Made by a program: the position numbers and the translations under genes. From assembly GCA_002400365.1 (NCBI GenBank), contig DHFK01000073.1, positions 1 to 6,537 of the forward strand: 6,537 nt of DNA, in the 5' to 3' direction. The first letter of the stretch is position 1. Each line of letters opens with the position of its first letter. This stretch comes from Anaerolineales bacterium UBA4826. Its GTDB lineage: Bacteria; Chloroflexota; Anaerolineae; UBA4142. The notes under the pieces were generated by a model, which saw nothing but the letters and a program-made list of their open reading frames with translations, ran no database searches and was not told where the DNA came from. Positions 1 to 6,537 of the stretch are shown here, in pieces.

Positions 1-47
1 TGCCACACGCCATACGCCATGTGCCATTTGCCATTCGCCATCTGCTG
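1..47. repeat. Tandem 7-mer array, GCCATnn
   Basis: Six consecutive 7-base units share a GCCA core: GCCACAC, GCCATAC, GCCATGT, GCCATTT, GCCATTC and GCCATCT (positions 2-43). The last two bases of each unit vary. The array ends four bases before the stop codon of uppP, so it lies immediately downstream of that minus-strand gene. It may continue past the left edge. I see no hairpin within the visible part. It belongs with the other 7/8-mer arrays of the window by architecture, not by sequence. Confidence 0.8.
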
Positions 48-902
48 TCACCCCCGCGCCAGCGCGATGACGATGATCAGCGCAGACAGCAACCAGCGAT
101 AGTACACAAAAATGTCGGTTGAATTCTTTTGCAAAAAGCGCAAGAGGAATTTAATGCAGAGGTAGCCGCTGATCGCCGCCGCGAGAAAGCCGACGGCAAA
201 GAGAGTCAATTCCGACGAACCGAGCGCGCCGCGCCTTAGTTCGCCGTAGACATCGAACAGGCTCTTCGCGCCCGCGCCGGCGATGATCGGCGCGGAGAGG
301 AGGAACGAAAAGCGCGCGGCGGCTTCGCGCTCGAATCCCAGCGCCAAGCCCGCGGTGATCGTCGCGCCGGAACGCGACACGCCGGGGAAAATCGCCAGCG
401 CCTGCGCGAGTCCGACGACGATCGCGTCCTTGAGCGATAGCGTTGCCATGCCGCGCACGTGCCGCGCGATACGTTCCACGATAAACAGCGCCGCGCCGAG
501 CAAAGCAATAATGACGCCCATCGCGATCATCGCGTCGGCGCGATGCGCGGAGTTGGGCTGATGAAACAATTCCTCGAGCTTGCTCTCCGCCAGCACGCCG
601 GCGATGCCGCCGGGAACACAGCCGATAACCAACAGCCATGCCAGGCGGCGATCGAGATCATCGCCAATCTTGCGCTCGACAATGCTGGCGATGCCGGCGC
701 GGATCACGCGCACCCAGTCCGCCGCAAAGAACCAGAGCAGCGCGATCAGCGTGCCCAGATGCAGCGCGACGTCAAACGCGAGACCGGGATCGTCCCAGCC
801 GAACAGCCACGGAACGATAATGAGATGCGCGGAACTGGAAATCGGTATGAACTCGGTCAGTCCCTGGACGATGCCGAGGATGAGGGCTTGGAGAATGTTC
901 AA
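48..902 (-). CDS. uppP: Undecaprenyl-diphosphatase UppP (BacA family)
   Basis: Integral membrane enzyme that removes a phosphate from undecaprenyl diphosphate. It regenerates the lipid carrier for peptidoglycan and other envelope polymers, and overproduction gives bacitracin resistance. With the start chosen here the protein has 284 residues, close to the roughly 273 of E. coli UppP. Both family signatures are visible: Q13-GLTE-17 followed by PISSSAH (S23, H26), and PGVSRSGAT at about 173-181 with the conserved Arg at 177. The first acidic position is Gln (Q13) rather than the Glu of E. coli, which the (E/Q)xxxE motif allows. Several long hydrophobic segments fit a polytopic membrane protein. 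I chose the TTG at 902-900 because AAAGGAG lies 7 bases upstream. The frame stays open 22 codons further to another TTG at 968, but those codons are made of the GGAGATT array and hairpin. The gene lies 76 bases downstream of pncC on the same strand, and I see no clear promoter of its own. Confidence 0.95.
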   Translation of the reverse strand: MNILQALILGIVQGLTEFIPISSSAHLIIVPWLFGWDDPGLAFDVALHLGTLIALLWFFAADWVRVIRAGIASIVERKIGDDLDRRLAWLLVIGCVPGGIAGVLAESKLEELFHQPNSAHRADAMIAMGVIIALLGAALFIVERIARHVRGMATLSLKDAIVVGLAQALAIFPGVSRSGATITAGLALGFEREAAARFSFLLSAPIIAGAGAKSLFDVYGELRRGALGSSELTLFAVGFLAAAISGYLCIKFLLRFLQKNSTDIFVYYRWLLSALIIVIALARG

Positions 903-909
903 GAGGTTG

Positions 910-916
910 CTCCTTT
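910..916 (-). promoter_or_regulatory. Ribosome binding site deciding the uppP start
   Basis: The minus strand reads AAAGGAG here, followed by 7 bases and then TTG (902-900). This is a good Shine-Dalgarno sequence at normal spacing. It makes the internal TTG the likely start instead of the TTG at 968, which sits inside a 20-bp inverted repeat. Confidence 0.75.
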
Positions 917-921
917 GGGAT

Positions 922-980
922 GGAGATTGGAGATTGGAGATTAGAGATTGGAGATTAGGAATCTCCAATCTCTAATCTCT
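922..980. repeat. Mirrored 7-mer array (GGAGATT) forming a perfect 20-bp inverted repeat
   Basis: Five direct 7-mers run from 922 to 956 (GGAGATT three times, AGAGATT, GGAGATT). After AGG (957-959) come three inverted units from 960 to 980 (AATCTCC, AATCTCT, AATCTCT). Positions 937-956 are the exact reverse complement of 960-979, giving a 20-bp stem with a 3-base loop. The right arm reaches the first bases of the pncC stop codon (979-981), so a pncC transcript would fold this hairpin right after translation ends and before the uppP ribosome binding site. The stem is AT-rich and no clear U-tract follows, so it is not a textbook terminator. A role in attenuation or 3'-end protection is possible but only inferred. 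Confidence 0.9.
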
Positions 981-1470
981 ATCCTCGCGTGAGGTAACGA
1001 TACAACAATTGCAGCGCCGCGTCCGCGCTCTGCTCTTTGTTTTGGATGCGGTCGCCTTTCCAAATGTGCTTTTCAATGATGAGGTCGCCTGCGCTTGCGA
1101 GCGCGATGTACGTCAGTCCCACCGGCTTTTCCGGCGTGCCGCCGCCAGGTCCCGCAATCCCGGTGATCGCCAATCCCAGCGTGCTGGAAAACCTCTCGCG
1201 CACGCCGCGCGCCATTGCGGTTACGGTTTCCTCGCTGACCGCGCCGAAACGATTGAGCGTATCCCACGACACGCCCAGCGCCGCGACCTTGGCTTGATAC
1301 GCGTACGCGATCACCGACGCAATCACGTACGCCGAACTCCCCGGCACATTCGTCAAGCGATGCGTAATCAATCCGCCGGTGCATGACTCGGCGACGGCAA
1401 GCGTCTGCTTACGCGCGCTGAGCAGTTTGCCGACGGCGACTTCGCGTGGCTCGTGTGTAGGCACGTTCAT
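979..1470 (-). CDS. pncC: Nicotinamide-nucleotide amidase PncC (CinA C-terminal domain family)
   Basis: Cytoplasmic amidohydrolase that deamidates nicotinamide mononucleotide to nicotinate mononucleotide, feeding the NAD salvage (pyridine nucleotide) cycle. The 163 residues match the stand-alone CinA C-terminal domain (E. coli PncC is about 165), so the N-terminal COG1058 half of full CinA is absent. Visible signatures are AESCTGG (27-33, with the family's nucleophile-region Ser29), PGSSAYV (43-49), GAVSEETV (76-83) and ITGIAGPGGGTPEKPVG (102-118). The ATG start at 1470-1468 fits the family's length. A near-consensus promoter has its -10 box ending only 8 bases before this ATG and no ribosome binding site is visible, so the mRNA is probably leaderless. 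The gene is divergent from clpC and followed by uppP on the same strand. The stop codon TAG touches the mirrored GGAGATT array. Confidence 0.94.
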   Translation of the reverse strand: MNVPTHEPREVAVGKLLSARKQTLAVAESCTGGLITHRLTNVPGSSAYVIASVIAYAYQAKVAALGVSWDTLNRFGAVSEETVTAMARGVRERFSSTLGLAITGIAGPGGGTPEKPVGLTYIALASAGDLIIEKHIWKGDRIQNKEQSADAALQLLYRYLTRG

Positions 1471-1478
1471 CGCGCGGC

Positions 1479-1507
1479 ATTATATCAGAGGTAAGACAGG
1501 GTGACAA
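1479..1507 (-). promoter_or_regulatory. Sigma-70-type promoter of pncC, probably leaderless
   Basis: On the minus strand the -35 box TTGTCA (1507-1502) and -10 box TATAAT (1484-1479) are separated by exactly 17 bases. A TG-A preceding the -10 resembles an extended -10. The ATG at 1470 begins 8 bases after the -10, so a normal transcription start would fall at or within two bases of the start codon. The -35 box is cut from the first unit of the GGTGACAn array. The other units would give GTGTCA. Confidence 0.75.
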
Positions 1508-1523
1508 GGTGACACGGTGACAC
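1500..1523. repeat. Three-unit 8-mer array GGTGACAn between divergent promoters
   Basis: Three consecutive 8-base units are GGTGACAA (1500-1507), GGTGACAC (1508-1515) and GGTGACAC (1516-1523). A looser copy, GTAAGACA, may precede them at 1491-1498. The array lies between the two divergent -35 boxes and overlaps the pncC one. It could be a regulator-binding array, but equally it is one more member of the window's repeat family. Confidence 0.75.
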
Positions 1524-1536
1524 TTCCCATCACACG

Positions 1537-1565
1537 TTGACGGCGTACCCGCTTGGGGTTATAAT
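1537..1565 (+). promoter_or_regulatory. Sigma-70-type promoter of clpC
   Basis: TTGACG (1537-1542) and TATAAT (1560-1565) are separated by 17 bases. Transcription would start near 1572, leaving about 15 bases before the ATG at 1587, just enough to include GGAG (1573-1576) or AGGA (1581-1584). No CIRCE element (TTAGCACTC with its inverted partner) or CtsR heptad repeat is visible nearby, so the usual heat-shock repressors of clp genes are not indicated. Confidence 0.75.
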
Positions 1566-1586
1566 TGTCCCCGGAGAAAAAGGACT

Positions 1587-4097
<2,511 letters not shown>

Positions 4098-4163
4098 GGC
4101 AATTGTGGTTTTCAGACTTGGGATGTCGGATTGGCTTTTTGTTGGACAGGGATCCGGAATCGC

Positions 4164-4173
4164 GGAGGTGATC
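4164..4173 (+). promoter_or_regulatory. Near-perfect extended Shine-Dalgarno of the HNH module
   Basis: GGAGGTGATC is complementary over all ten bases to the usual 3' tail of bacterial 16S rRNA. It stands 4 bases before the ATG at 4178 (GGAGG itself is 9 away). No other gene in the window has anything this strong. The 80-base gap after clpC (4098-4177) shows no convincing sigma-70 promoter, so the module may rely on read-through from clpC or on a promoter I cannot recognise. Confidence 0.8.
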
Positions 4174-4177
4174 TGAG

Positions 4178-4492
4178 ATGAGTACGGCAATAGATATGGA
4201 AAGAATGGAAAGAGTTCGGGCTTTATGGCTATGGCGGCTGCACAATCTGCCAACTACCTTGCCCGCAGAGGGATCGGTCCGTCTCGAGCTAGAGGAGGGT
4301 GTTCCGATCTTTAGAGCGTCAACCCTGATTCAGGAGCGTATCGAGCAATTGCTCGCCAAACAGGGCAGCAGCCCACTAAGCAAGACCGAGCAAGAGGAGC
4401 TTGACCAGTATGAGGACATAGATGATTTTCTGAGTTTCGTCAACCGGACAGTTCGGAATCTAATGCAGAATCCTCGCAACCAACAAGGATAG
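4178..4492 (+). CDS. Small protein of unknown function, partner of the HNH nuclease
   Basis: I do not recognise a named family. The 104 residues are soluble and highly charged, without a signal peptide or membrane segment. The N-terminal third is rich in Arg, Met and Trp (MERVRALWLWRLHNLP). A middle stretch (SVRLELEEGVPIFRAS, about 33-48) leads into a predicted helix-turn-helix-like pair of acidic helices: QERIEQLLAKQ, then SKTEQEELDQYEDIDDFLSF at about 69-88. The pattern 'LT-x-EE-x-ELD-x-Y-x-x-I-D-D-x-L' is one I associate with small proteins encoded just upstream of short HNH nucleases in Cyanobacteria and Chloroflexota. That association is from memory, not from a search. Its stop codon is 3 bases before the nuclease start, so the two are surely co-transcribed and probably translationally coupled. 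It could be an inhibitor, specificity factor or assembly partner of the nuclease. Base composition differs from the flanks (see the module finding). Confidence 0.8.
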   Translation: MSTAIDMERMERVRALWLWRLHNLPTTLPAEGSVRLELEEGVPIFRASTLIQERIEQLLAKQGSSPLSKTEQEELDQYEDIDDFLSFVNRTVRNLMQNPRNQQG

Positions 4493-4495
4493 CCC

Positions 4496-4948
4496 GTGTC
4501 CCAGCGGCGCAAAACACTACCGCAAGTCGAGGAAGCCGTTCGCCAGCGTGCCAATCACTGTTGCGAGTACTGCCATACCTCGGAGCAATGGCAGTACGTC
4601 CGCTTCACTGTGGATCATGTCATACCTCTTTCCCGAGGCGGGTCAGAGGGCATGGATAATCTCGCTTTGGCGTGCTTTCATTGTAACCGTAGGAAATCAG
4701 ACCGGTTGACAGTCGTAGACCCAGGGAGTGGAAAACAAGTCCCCTTGTTCAATCCTCGTCGGGATGAATGGAATGCACATTTCGTCTGGTCTGCAGACGG
4801 ACTCCGAATCATCGGATTGACGCCGGTGGGTCAGGCGACGATTGAGGCACTGGCATTGAACCGCGAGCGGGTCATCGGCATTCGTGCGGTTGACCGATTG
4901 GTCGGCCGCCACCCGCCCAGAGGTGATCCACTTCAGACAGATCGATGA
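4496..4948 (+). CDS. HNH endonuclease
   Basis: Probable metal-dependent DNA endonuclease of the HNH (beta-beta-alpha metal) superfamily, 150 residues. The zinc-ribbon-braced core is complete: C23-x2-C26 (CEYC), then VDH with D40-H41 as the catalytic pair, IPLSRGG (43-49), N55 in DNLALAC, and C60-x2-C63-N64-x2-K67. The following VPLFNPRRDEWNAHFVWSADG and IIGLTPVGQATIEALALNRE are typical of a family of short stand-alone bacterial HNH proteins that usually end in WHPP. Here the end reads GRHPP plus a 9-residue tail. The start is GTG at 4496, with AAGGA (4485-4489) 6 bases upstream, overlapping the end of the preceding gene. No intron, intein or recognisable restriction-modification partner is adjacent, so the target is unknown. 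Defence, a selfish-element role or a toxin-like pair with the upstream small protein are all open. Confidence 0.93.
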   Translation: MSQRRKTLPQVEEAVRQRANHCCEYCHTSEQWQYVRFTVDHVIPLSRGGSEGMDNLALACFHCNRRKSDRLTVVDPGSGKQVPLFNPRRDEWNAHFVWSADGLRIIGLTPVGQATIEALALNRERVIGIRAVDRLVGRHPPRGDPLQTDR

Positions 4949-4954
4949 CGATGG

Positions 4955-4995
4955 AAAAACGCCAGCGCGAGTGTTCGCGCTGGCGCTTTCATTTT
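4955..4995. terminator. Bidirectional rho-independent terminator between convergent genes
   Basis: An 11-bp perfect GC-rich stem (4960-4970 pairing with 4975-4985, loop GTGT) is flanked by AAAAA at 4955-4959 and CTTTCATTTT at 4986-4995. On the minus strand the hairpin is followed by TTTTTCC, a proper U-tract just beyond the stop codon of the 4989-5660 gene. On the plus strand it lies 11 bases after the HNH stop and is followed by a broken T-run. It is therefore strong for the minus-strand gene and plausible for the HNH module. Confidence 0.85.
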
Positions 4996-5660
4996 CCGAC
5001 CGCCCCACTCAGCGCGACCAGCACCACCGCCGACACCAACGGCACGGTGAGATTGTCAATCCCAAACGGCGACAGCGCTTCGACGATGGTAGCGCCAAGC
5101 GCGACGATCAGCGCGAGCGCCAGACTTGCGGCAATCGGCTGCGCGAACGCGACAAGCGCAAGAAACGTCGCCGCGAAACTAAAGACGAACATCGCCGCCG
5201 ATCCTTCGACCGAGCGCGTGTGGTTCAGCACCGTGAACTTGTGCACGCCCCAACGTCTGCCGACGATCGCCGCGAACGCATCGCCCCACGTCATCGGCAT
5301 TAGACTCGCAACCAAAAGCGCGGGCTGCGACCACAACAGCGGGATCAGGATCGCAAACGAAATCGGAAAGTAAATGGTGCCGAGTTGTCCCTTTTCGCCA
5401 GTCTCCATCCCGGAGAAAATCTGGCGGCGATAGGAAATGGAATTCACCACGACAAACGCCAACGGCGGAATAATCGCAAACTGCCAACTCTGAAAGAGCG
5501 CGGCGATCACGAACGCGATCATCCCCACGCCGACATGCACAAACTTGCGCGTGAACTCGACCGACAGATGCAGCCCGCGCCGCAGTCCTTCGCCGAGCGC
5601 GAGGATGATCGAGACGTAGAGAAACGCGATGACAAGGGCAAGAGGGTCAGAAAGAGTCAT
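4989..5660 (-). CDS. Membrane CTP-dependent phytol/dolichol kinase-like protein
   Basis: Polytopic membrane protein of 223 residues in the dolichol kinase/phytol kinase (SEC59, VTE5) group, often annotated simply as phosphatidate cytidylyltransferase-like. Relatives phosphorylate an isoprenoid alcohol with CTP. The substrate here (phytol, polyprenol or another lipid alcohol) cannot be told. Signatures seen are RKFVHVG (38-44), GDAFAAIVGRRWG (126-138), the TRSVEGS motif (148-154, family usually K-S/T-x-EG) and VEALSPFGIDNLTVPLVSA (193-211). About seven hydrophobic segments separate them. The ATG at 5660-5658 is preceded by GGAG at 5-base spacing (5666-5669). Its transcript ends in the hairpin at 4960-4985. 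It lies 112 bases downstream of psuG on the same strand, separated by a mirrored array. I see no functional link between the two and no convincing promoter in the gap. Confidence 0.88.
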   Translation of the reverse strand: MTLSDPLALVIAFLYVSIILALGEGLRRGLHLSVEFTRKFVHVGVGMIAFVIAALFQSWQFAIIPPLAFVVVNSISYRRQIFSGMETGEKGQLGTIYFPISFAILIPLLWSQPALLVASLMPMTWGDAFAAIVGRRWGVHKFTVLNHTRSVEGSAAMFVFSFAATFLALVAFAQPIAASLALALIVALGATIVEALSPFGIDNLTVPLVSAVVLVALSGAVGK

Positions 5661-5700
5661 GTGTGCTCCAAGGCATGAAACGTGATCTATTTGGACGGCG

Positions 5701-5782
5701 GTTAGATGGTTAGGTGGTTAGGTGGTTTGAGCGTGACCAACCACCTAACAAGCCAACCACCAAACCACCCAACTACCCAACC
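5701..5782. repeat. Mirrored 8-mer array (GGTTAGGT / CCAACCAC) containing the psuG stop codon
   Basis: From 5701 the plus strand carries loose 8-base units around GGTTAGGT (GTTAGAT, GGTTAGGT, GGTTAGGT, GGTTTGAG). After a spacer it carries inverted units around CCAACCAC up to 5782. An 11-bp perfect inverted repeat is formed by 5717-5727 and 5739-5749, with an 11-base loop. The array extends into psuG: the last codons (LVVG) and the TAG stop at 5775-5773 are themselves array sequence. It fills most of the gap to the kinase gene and has the same array-spacer-inverted-array design as 922-980. Confidence 0.85.
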
Positions 5783-6537
5783 ACCAGCGCCTTCGCAATC
5801 TCAGCCGCGACTGCCACATTGTTTTTCAGCAGCGCGACGTTGGCGCGCACGCTCTCACCCCTCGTCAGTTCTTTGAGCCGATTCAGCAAGAAAGGCGTCA
5901 CCGCGCTGCCGGCGATTCCCTGATCGGCTGCCTCGCGCAGCGCCTGCGCGATGAACGGTTCGATCTCATCGCGCGGAATCTCATCCGTCACAGGAATCGG
6001 CACGCAGACGAGGACACTGCTCCGGTTGCCCAATTCCCAATGCGCCTTGATCACGCGCGCGGCGTCTTGCGCCGAATCCACGCGCGCCTGCACGCGCAAG
6101 CCGGACGAACGCGAGTAGAACGCCGGAAACTCGTCAGTCTGATAGCCCAGCACCGGCACGCCGTGCGTCTCCAGCCATTCGAGCGTCGCGGGCAAATCAA
6201 GGATCGCCTTGGCGCCCGCGCACACGACGGCGACCGGCGTCTGCGCGAGTTCGGGCAAATCAGCGCTGATGTCCAGAGGAGTCGCCAGTCGCCAGTCCCC
6301 AGTCGCCAGTAAAGGTTGACTGTCTACTGTTGACTGTCTACTTGCGACTGTTCTATGCACCCCGCCGATGCCGCCAGTCGCAAAGACGCGGATGCCGGCG
6401 CGATGCGCGAGGAACATGGTCGCGCTGACGGTTGTCGCGCCGTCGCGTTTCTGCGCGATCGCAACCGCGATGTCGCGCCGCGAGAGTTTCATCACAGCCT
6501 GCCCTGAGCCTCCTGAGCGAGAGTCGAAGGACGAAGG
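5773..6537 (-). CDS. psuG: Pseudouridine-5'-phosphate glycosidase PsuG, partial, with in-frame repeat insertion
   Basis: Cytoplasmic C-glycosidase that interconverts pseudouridine 5'-phosphate with uracil and ribose 5-phosphate, the second step of pseudouridine breakdown (Indigoidine synthase A-like fold). The visible part aligns with E. coli PsuG from about residue 90 to the end. The frame stays open to the right edge, so roughly the first 90 residues, including the catalytic Glu (E31 in E. coli), lie outside. A GTG/ATG at 6495/6492 would only give a truncated enzyme and I do not take it as the start. Counting from 6495: K3-LSRRD matches the K93 region, GATTVSATM 19-27, ATGGIGGVHR 39-48, DISADL 75-80 (D149 equivalent D79), CAGAKAIL 92-99 (Schiff-base Lys K96, E. 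coli K166), GYQTDEFPAFYSR, and a late Asn (about N219, probable N289 equivalent). Between R48 and D75 there are 26 residues instead of about 6, and the extra ones are repeat-encoded. The last residues and the stop also come from an array. PsuK and a transporter are not visible. Confidence 0.92.
   Translation of the reverse strand, partial: PSSFDSRSGGSGQAVMKLSRRDIAVAIAQKRDGATTVSATMFLAHRAGIRVFATGGIGGVHRTVASRQSTVDSQPLLATGDWRLATPLDISADLPELAQTPVAVVCAGAKAILDLPATLEWLETHGVPVLGYQTDEFPAFYSRSSGLRVQARVDSAQDAARVIKAHWELGNRSSVLVCVPIPVTDEIPRDEIEPFIAQALREAADQGIAGSAVTPFLLNRLKELTRGESVRANVALLKNNVAVAAEIAKALVVG
6283..6349. repeat. 7-mer array inserted in frame inside psuG
   Basis: On the plus strand there are four 7-mers, CGCCAGT, CGCCAGT, CCCCAGT and CGCCAGT (6283-6310). 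After the spacer AAAG comes a 14-base unit GTTGACTGTCTACT repeated exactly twice (6315-6342; each is itself two 7-mers), then a degenerate TGCGACT. The region lies wholly within psuG and is translated as a low-complexity stretch including STVDSQ and TGDWRLAT. The flanking codons on both sides belong to conserved PsuG motifs, so the array was added to an existing gene. Confidence 0.88.
6499..6537. repeat. Dispersed-repeat-like sequence at the right edge (CCTGAGCGA...GTCGAAGG type)
   Basis: The plus strand reads a CTGCCCTGAG segment, then CCTGAGCGA, GTCGAAGG and a near copy ACGAAGG. CCTGAGCGA-GTCGAAGG resembles a widespread intergenic repeat I have seen in many bacterial draft genomes. This is recollection, not a search. 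CCTGAG occurs twice within 15 bases (6503-6508 and 6512-6517). It sits in the psuG frame without a stop codon on the minus strand, directly before the conserved K-LSRRD block, so it may be a second in-frame insertion. Only its visible end can be judged. Confidence 0.5.

Noticed and set aside
459..944. Plus-strand open frame of 161 codons overlapping uppP
   Set aside because: It is antisense to a clear UppP with both signature motifs. Its composition is the complement of the real gene, and it has no recognisable domain.
903..968. N-terminal extension of UppP from the TTG at 968
   Set aside because: The 22 extra codons are GGAGATT array sequence inside a perfect hairpin, and a good ribosome binding site points to the TTG at 902.
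1..980. CRISPR array or direct-repeat spacer structure
   Set aside because: Units are 7-8 bases with no spacers, far shorter than CRISPR repeats, and no cas gene is present.
4098..4177. Terminator or sigma-70 promoter between clpC and the HNH module
   Set aside because: There is a CTTTTT run without a stable stem, and TTG-type -35 candidates lack a -10 at suitable spacing.
5773..6537. psuG as a pseudogene because of the inserted repeats
   Set aside because: The frame is continuous, and the visible catalytic Lys, Asp and Asn residues and conserved blocks remain. Only the off-window N-terminus could change this.

Overview
The window looks like part of a GC-rich bacterial chromosome. My best guess is a member of the Chloroflexota (Anaerolineae-like). 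This rests on the overall gene content, the CGCG-rich coding style, and short word-like 7- and 8-base arrays between and inside genes, which I associate with that group. No 16S or other taxonomic marker is present, so the placement is an inference.

Layout. Positions 1-47 hold a 7-mer array (GCCATnn). It is followed on the minus strand by uppP (undecaprenyl-diphosphatase, 902 to 48), a mirrored GGAGATT array (922-980), and pncC (CinA C-terminal-type nicotinamide-nucleotide amidase, 1470 to 979). A compact divergent promoter region (1471-1586) drives pncC leftwards and clpC rightwards. Both promoters have near-consensus sigma-70 boxes with 17-base spacers, and a third small array lies between them. 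clpC (1587-4097) encodes a full-length AAA+ unfoldase with two ATPase modules, a UVR-like segment and a ClpP-binding LGF tripeptide.

Next, on the plus strand, is a two-gene module (4178-4948). It encodes a 104-residue protein of unknown function and an HNH endonuclease, starts behind an exceptionally strong ribosome binding site, and is nearly devoid of the CGCG tetramer that fills its neighbours. It is therefore probably acquired. A GC-rich hairpin (4960-4985) ends both this module and the convergent minus-strand gene, a membrane phytol/dolichol-kinase-like protein (5660 to 4989).

Finally, behind a mirrored 8-mer array (5701-5782), lies the C-terminal two thirds of psuG (pseudouridine-5'-phosphate glycosidase, running off the right edge).

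The most unusual thing is the repeat system. At least five arrays with the same architecture (7- or 8-base units) but different words occur in 6.5 kb. They abut the stop codons of three minus-strand genes, two are mirrored into hairpins, one supplies the -35 box of pncC, and one is inserted in frame inside psuG, adding about 20 residues next to the metal/active-site region without breaking the gene. A further dispersed-repeat-like sequence at the right edge may be a second in-frame insertion in psuG.

Functionally the genes are a housekeeping mix: cell-wall lipid carrier recycling, NAD-cycle salvage, protein quality control, isoprenoid alcohol salvage and modified nucleoside breakdown. The HNH module is the one accessory element. 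No tRNA, rRNA, CRISPR or transposase was seen, and no gene-free stretch exceeds 300 bases.
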